Program-made: the position numbers and the translations under genes
NCBI GenBank assembly: GCA_001750925.1
Contig: MAXH01000255.1
Location: 1 to 34,053, forward strand
Direction of reading: 5' to 3'
DNA length: 34,053 nucleotides
Source: Desulfobulbaceae bacterium S3730MH12
GTDB taxonomy: Bacteria; Desulfobacterota; Desulfobulbia; Desulfobulbales; Desulfocapsaceae
The notes under the pieces: generated by a model
Told to the model about the DNA's origin: nothing
Seen by the model: only the letters and a program-made list of their open reading frames with translations
The model's database searches: none
Shown: in pieces, positions 33,963-34,053 of the stretch
Position numbering within the stretch: position 1 is the stretch's first letter
How the letters are laid out: each line of letters starts with the position of its first letter

Positions 33963-34053
33963 ATGGAGCTTTATCAACTTCGTACATTTGCAGCCGTTGC
34001 CAAAACAAAACATTTAACTCAGGCTGCTGAGCAGTTAGCTATCAGTCAGCCTG
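33963..34053 (+). CDS. LysR-family transcriptional regulator, N-terminal part (runs off the window)
   Basis: The frame begins MELYQLRTFAAVAKTKHLTQAAEQLAISQP and runs to the window end (30 residues). This is the LysR helix-turn-helix: the FxxVAxxxxLTxAAxxLxISQP pattern is almost diagnostic. A GAGAG lies nine to twelve bases before the ATG. The effector domain is outside the window, so target and ligand are unknown. It is divergent from the GCAxxG gene, which it might regulate. Confidence 0.92.
   Translation, partial: MELYQLRTFAAVAKTKHLTQAAEQLAISQP

Overview
The window looks like a chromosomal segment of an anaerobic, metabolically versatile bacterium, most likely a Desulfobacterota (Desulfobulbales-like) organism. 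This rests on three things: a GlpABC-type anaerobic glycerol-3-phosphate dehydrogenase whose GlpC subunit has HdrD-like CCG motifs, a corrinoid-dependent methyltransferase module, and a Cys-rich GCAxxG-type protein. The lineage is inferred from protein style only. No rRNA, tRNA, CRISPR array or intact transposase is visible.

Layout. (1) 1-3420, minus strand: the 5' end of a transketolase-like gene, uracil permease and uracil phosphoribosyltransferase (upp-uraA salvage pair), and an EamA/DMT exporter. (2) 3561-6078, plus: glpR (DeoR family) and glpD, with an operator-like palindrome on the glpR promoter. (3) 6201-15508: a self-contained catabolic island. On the minus strand lie a HAD-IIB phosphatase and a GntR/UTRA regulator. 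Divergently on the plus strand lie a corrinoid protein, a UroD-fold methyltransferase, a ribose-type ABC importer (binding protein, double ATPase, permease) and an FGGY kinase. A 16-bp palindrome sits on the -10 of the plus operon. I infer uptake and corrinoid-dependent demethylation of an O-methylated sugar or polyol, followed by phosphorylation; I consider this the candidate undescribed system. (4) 15633-18928, minus: two overlapping genes for thiolase-fold proteins that lack the usual catalytic Cys and His. One is fused to two degenerate DUF35 domains. (5) 19519-25606, minus: a complete GlpSTPQV-type glycerol ABC importer with its DUF2160 membrane protein. (6) 26203-33195: glpK and glpABC, interrupted by a minus-strand secreted DUF3011 protein under a Fur box. 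(7) 33343-34053: a GCAxxG Cys-rich protein and the start of a LysR regulator.

How the genes work together. Glycerol would be imported by GlpSTPQV, phosphorylated by GlpK, and oxidised by GlpD or GlpABC under GlpR control. The glycerol genes lie on both sides of unrelated modules, so the locus appears mosaic. A palindromic repeat occurs twice: once inside the glpV control region, flanked by a 9-bp direct repeat, and once exactly at the glpA stop codon. The promoter regions of the thiolase pair and of glpV share several sequence blocks. This suggests that those two operons are co-regulated or arrived together.
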